7,597 bases of DNA from Capsulimonas sp. GTDB lineage: Bacteria > Armatimonadota > Armatimonadia > Armatimonadales > Capsulimonadaceae. The stretch is from the NCBI GenBank assembly GCA_025963815.1, contig JAOQAA010000502.1:1-7597 (forward strand), written 5' to 3'. Shown in pieces: positions 6,475 to 7,597 of the stretch. The position numbers were made by a program, and so were the translations under genes. The notes beneath the pieces are model-generated. The model made no database searches, had not been told where the DNA came from, and saw only the letters and a program-made list of their open reading frames with translations. Position 1 is the first letter of the stretch. Every line of letters starts with the position of its first letter.

Positions 6475-6602
6475 GCCCTCACCCCCGGCCCCTTTCCCAA
6501 TTCTAGGAGAGGGGAGGCAGAGGAAGATACTCAGTGAGAAAAGCCAAAAATCAACCCTCTCCCAGAATTGGGAGAGGGTGGCGCGAAGCGCCGGGTGAGG
6601 GC
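6475..6602. repeat. Second composite palindromic repeat, between DUF1385 and prfA
   Basis: The outer ends GCCCTCACCC (6475-6484) and GGGTGAGGGC (6593-6602) are perfect inverted repeats. Inside the right end are two hairpins. GGCGC (6580-6584) pairs with GCGCC (6588-6592) around GAA. CCCTCTCCCA (6555-6564) pairs with TGGGAGAGGG (6569-6578) around GAAT. The left half has a related but decayed copy of the second hairpin (about 6491-6514, CCTTTCCCA-ATTC-TAGGAGAGG) and lacks the GGCGC hairpin. The middle (about 6515-6554) is unique and AT-richer; on the minus strand it holds a weak promoter-like pair, TTGATT (6549-6554) and TATCTT (6524-6529), but with a long 19-nt spacer. Short frames through this repeat give the PSPRIGRGWREAPGEG type of translation, which I regard as spurious. 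The element fills most of the 164-bp spacer upstream of prfA. Confidence 0.8.
6555..6578. repeat. 10-bp perfect hairpin with a GAAT loop
   Basis: CCCTCTCCCA and TGGGAGAGGG pair perfectly. The transcript from the DUF1385 gene toward prfA would pass through this stem about 35 nt after the DUF1385 stop. It is followed on the minus strand by GGTTGATTTTTGG, a modest T-rich stretch, so partial termination before prfA is possible. Confidence 0.6.
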
Positions 6603-6612
6603 CTCCGGGCTG

Positions 6613-7597
6613 CTAAGCCACTTCCGCCGCCGGCTCCGCGTCCGAAGACTTTGCGGCGTCGCCGTTTTCGTGTTCCCTGTCCCAGACGCTTTTTAGCGAA
6701 GCGATCGACACTTCGAGCTGGCTGTCGTCGGGAACGCGCGTCGTAATGTACTGGGTCCACAGACCGGGCGCGATCATCGCCTGCGCCCACTTTTTGTCGC
6801 GGTGGCTTCCCGCGAACTTCAGGATTTCAAAGGAGACGCCTGCGACGACTGGTAAAAGCAATAGCTTATACAGCATACTGAGCAAGACCAGCCCGATGCC
6901 ATCGCTAATAGGATGTCTCGGAATGACAATGAAAACAAGGATGGCGGTTGTTAGGACAATGAAAATAAAATTCGTGCCACAGCGCGGATGAATCCTGCTT
7001 GAGGCGCGGACATTGTCCAGCGTCAACGGCAGACCGGCTTCCAGTGTATTGATCGCCTTGTGTTCAGCCCCATGGTACTCGAAGACACGCTTAACGTGTG
7101 CTAATCGTGAGATCAAGCCTAGATAGACGAAGAAGACGATAAGCCGGATCAAACCGTCGATCAAACTGCCGACAATTTGCATCCGCCATGAGTGTGGCGG
7201 TGCCAATCCGTTCGCCGCATGGACAGTGGAGGCGTGATGCGGCAGGATCAAATTGGTAATTTGGTCTGGAAACACCCAGAATAGGGCATAGCCGAACAGC
7301 AGCGAGATCACCGTGGTGGCGCCGATGGCGATGCCGTTGATGGATTGCGGCGCGGCGGCTTTGGCGGCTGCTGCCGGTGGCAGAGGCTCCGAGCCGTGGG
7401 GCGCGGGGCGGACTCCGTCACGCTCGGCGATCCCTTCGCCCATGGCGAGGTTTGCGGCGCTGGCGGCCGTGCGATCCTCGGATGCCGTGGCGGCGCCGGT
7501 CTCGTCCTCCATCTGGATGTTGGCCGAGTAGGTGAGGGCCTTGATGCCCATCGCCATCGCGTCGATCAGAGCAAGGGTGCCGCGCAAAAATGGTTTG
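6613..7597 (-). CDS. DUF1385 (YqhQ-like) membrane protein, N-terminus outside the window
   Basis: The gene is open through the window's right edge. A TTG at 7585-7587 could be read as a start, but the frame continues upstream as K-P-F-L-R-G, which is the usual internal start of the DUF1385 segment (LRGxxALIDxxxxGIKALTYSAN). The true start, with the family's GGQAVxEGVMMR region, must therefore lie beyond the window. Landmarks are EYHGAEHKAINTLEAG and HPRCGTNFIFIV. About four membrane segments are visible: SINGIAIGATTVISLLFGY and following, GSLIDGLIRLIVFFVYLGL, TNFIFIVLTTAILVFIVI, and GIGLVLLSMLYKLLLLPVV. Between ALTYSAN and the first membrane segment is an Ala/Glu-rich, probably disordered linker of about 60 residues. 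The C-terminal tail is also polar and Ala-rich. The biochemical role of the family is unknown. It recurs beside prfA and prmC, which hints at a housekeeping link. It may share a transcript with prfA across the 164-bp repeat-bearing gap. Confidence 0.88.
   Translation of the reverse strand, partial: KPFLRGTLALIDAMAMGIKALTYSANIQMEDETGAATASEDRTAASAANLAMGEGIAERDGVRPAPHGSEPLPPAAAAKAAAPQSINGIAIGATTVISLLFGYALFWVFPDQITNLILPHHASTVHAANGLAPPHSWRMQIVGSLIDGLIRLIVFFVYLGLISRLAHVKRVFEYHGAEHKAINTLEAGLPLTLDNVRASSRIHPRCGTNFIFIVLTTAILVFIVIPRHPISDGIGLVLLSMLYKLLLLPVVAGVSFEILKFAGSHRDKKWAQAMIAPGLWTQYITTRVPDDSQLEVSIASLKSVWDREHENGDAAKSSDAEPAAEVA

Noticed and set aside
6534..6790. Short frames giving PSPRIGRGWREAPGEG-type peptides
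   Set aside because: They run through the palindromic repeat at 6475-6602 and into the antisense of DUF1385. Translations of this kind are by-products of such repeats.
7585..7587. TTG as the start codon of the DUF1385 gene
   Set aside because: The frame stays open upstream with K-P-F-L, which fits the internal family sequence, so the TTG codes for Leu inside the protein.

Overview
This is a bacterial chromosomal segment with dense genes, an estimated GC content near 60% and short intergenic gaps. It carries seven protein genes, two of them cut by the window edges. No tRNA, rRNA, CRISPR array, transposase or phage gene is visible. The lineage cannot be fixed from the sequence. A DUF1385 gene next to prfA with prmC nearby, a secreted DUF1573 protein behind a redoxin, and abundant GC-rich palindromic repeats would fit Armatimonadota or a similar environmental phylum, but this is a low-confidence inference.

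Left part (1-1944). The end of a redoxin-like gene runs directly into a secreted DUF1573 protein. The Shine-Dalgarno sequence of the second gene overlaps the stop codon of the first, so the two are almost certainly one operon. A small BON-domain lipoprotein gene converges on them with only 17 bp between the stop codons.

Middle part (1986-5108). prmC, the methyltransferase that modifies the GGQ glutamine of release factors, lies on the minus strand. The BON gene is 41 bp downstream on the same strand. A divergent 129-bp AT-rich spacer with candidate promoters separates prmC from a plus-strand alpha-glucan phosphorylase gene (glgP family, GT35), which is the only gene here devoted to storage-carbohydrate use.

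Right part (5109-7597). prfA (release factor 1) and a DUF1385 (YqhQ-like) membrane protein gene lie on the minus strand. DUF1385, prfA and prmC form a recurrent bacterial neighbourhood. Here glgP sits in the opposite orientation between prfA and its modifying enzyme prmC.

Both spacers around prfA are filled by palindromic elements. The 266-bp spacer between glgP and prfA is almost entirely a composite inverted repeat with perfect 32-nt arms and internal hairpins. The 164-bp spacer between DUF1385 and prfA holds a second composite inverted repeat of different sequence but similar layout. These repeats, and the way one reaches the glgP stop codon, are the most unusual structures in the window. 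I found no evidence for a novel multi-gene system. The coding genes all belong to recognisable families.
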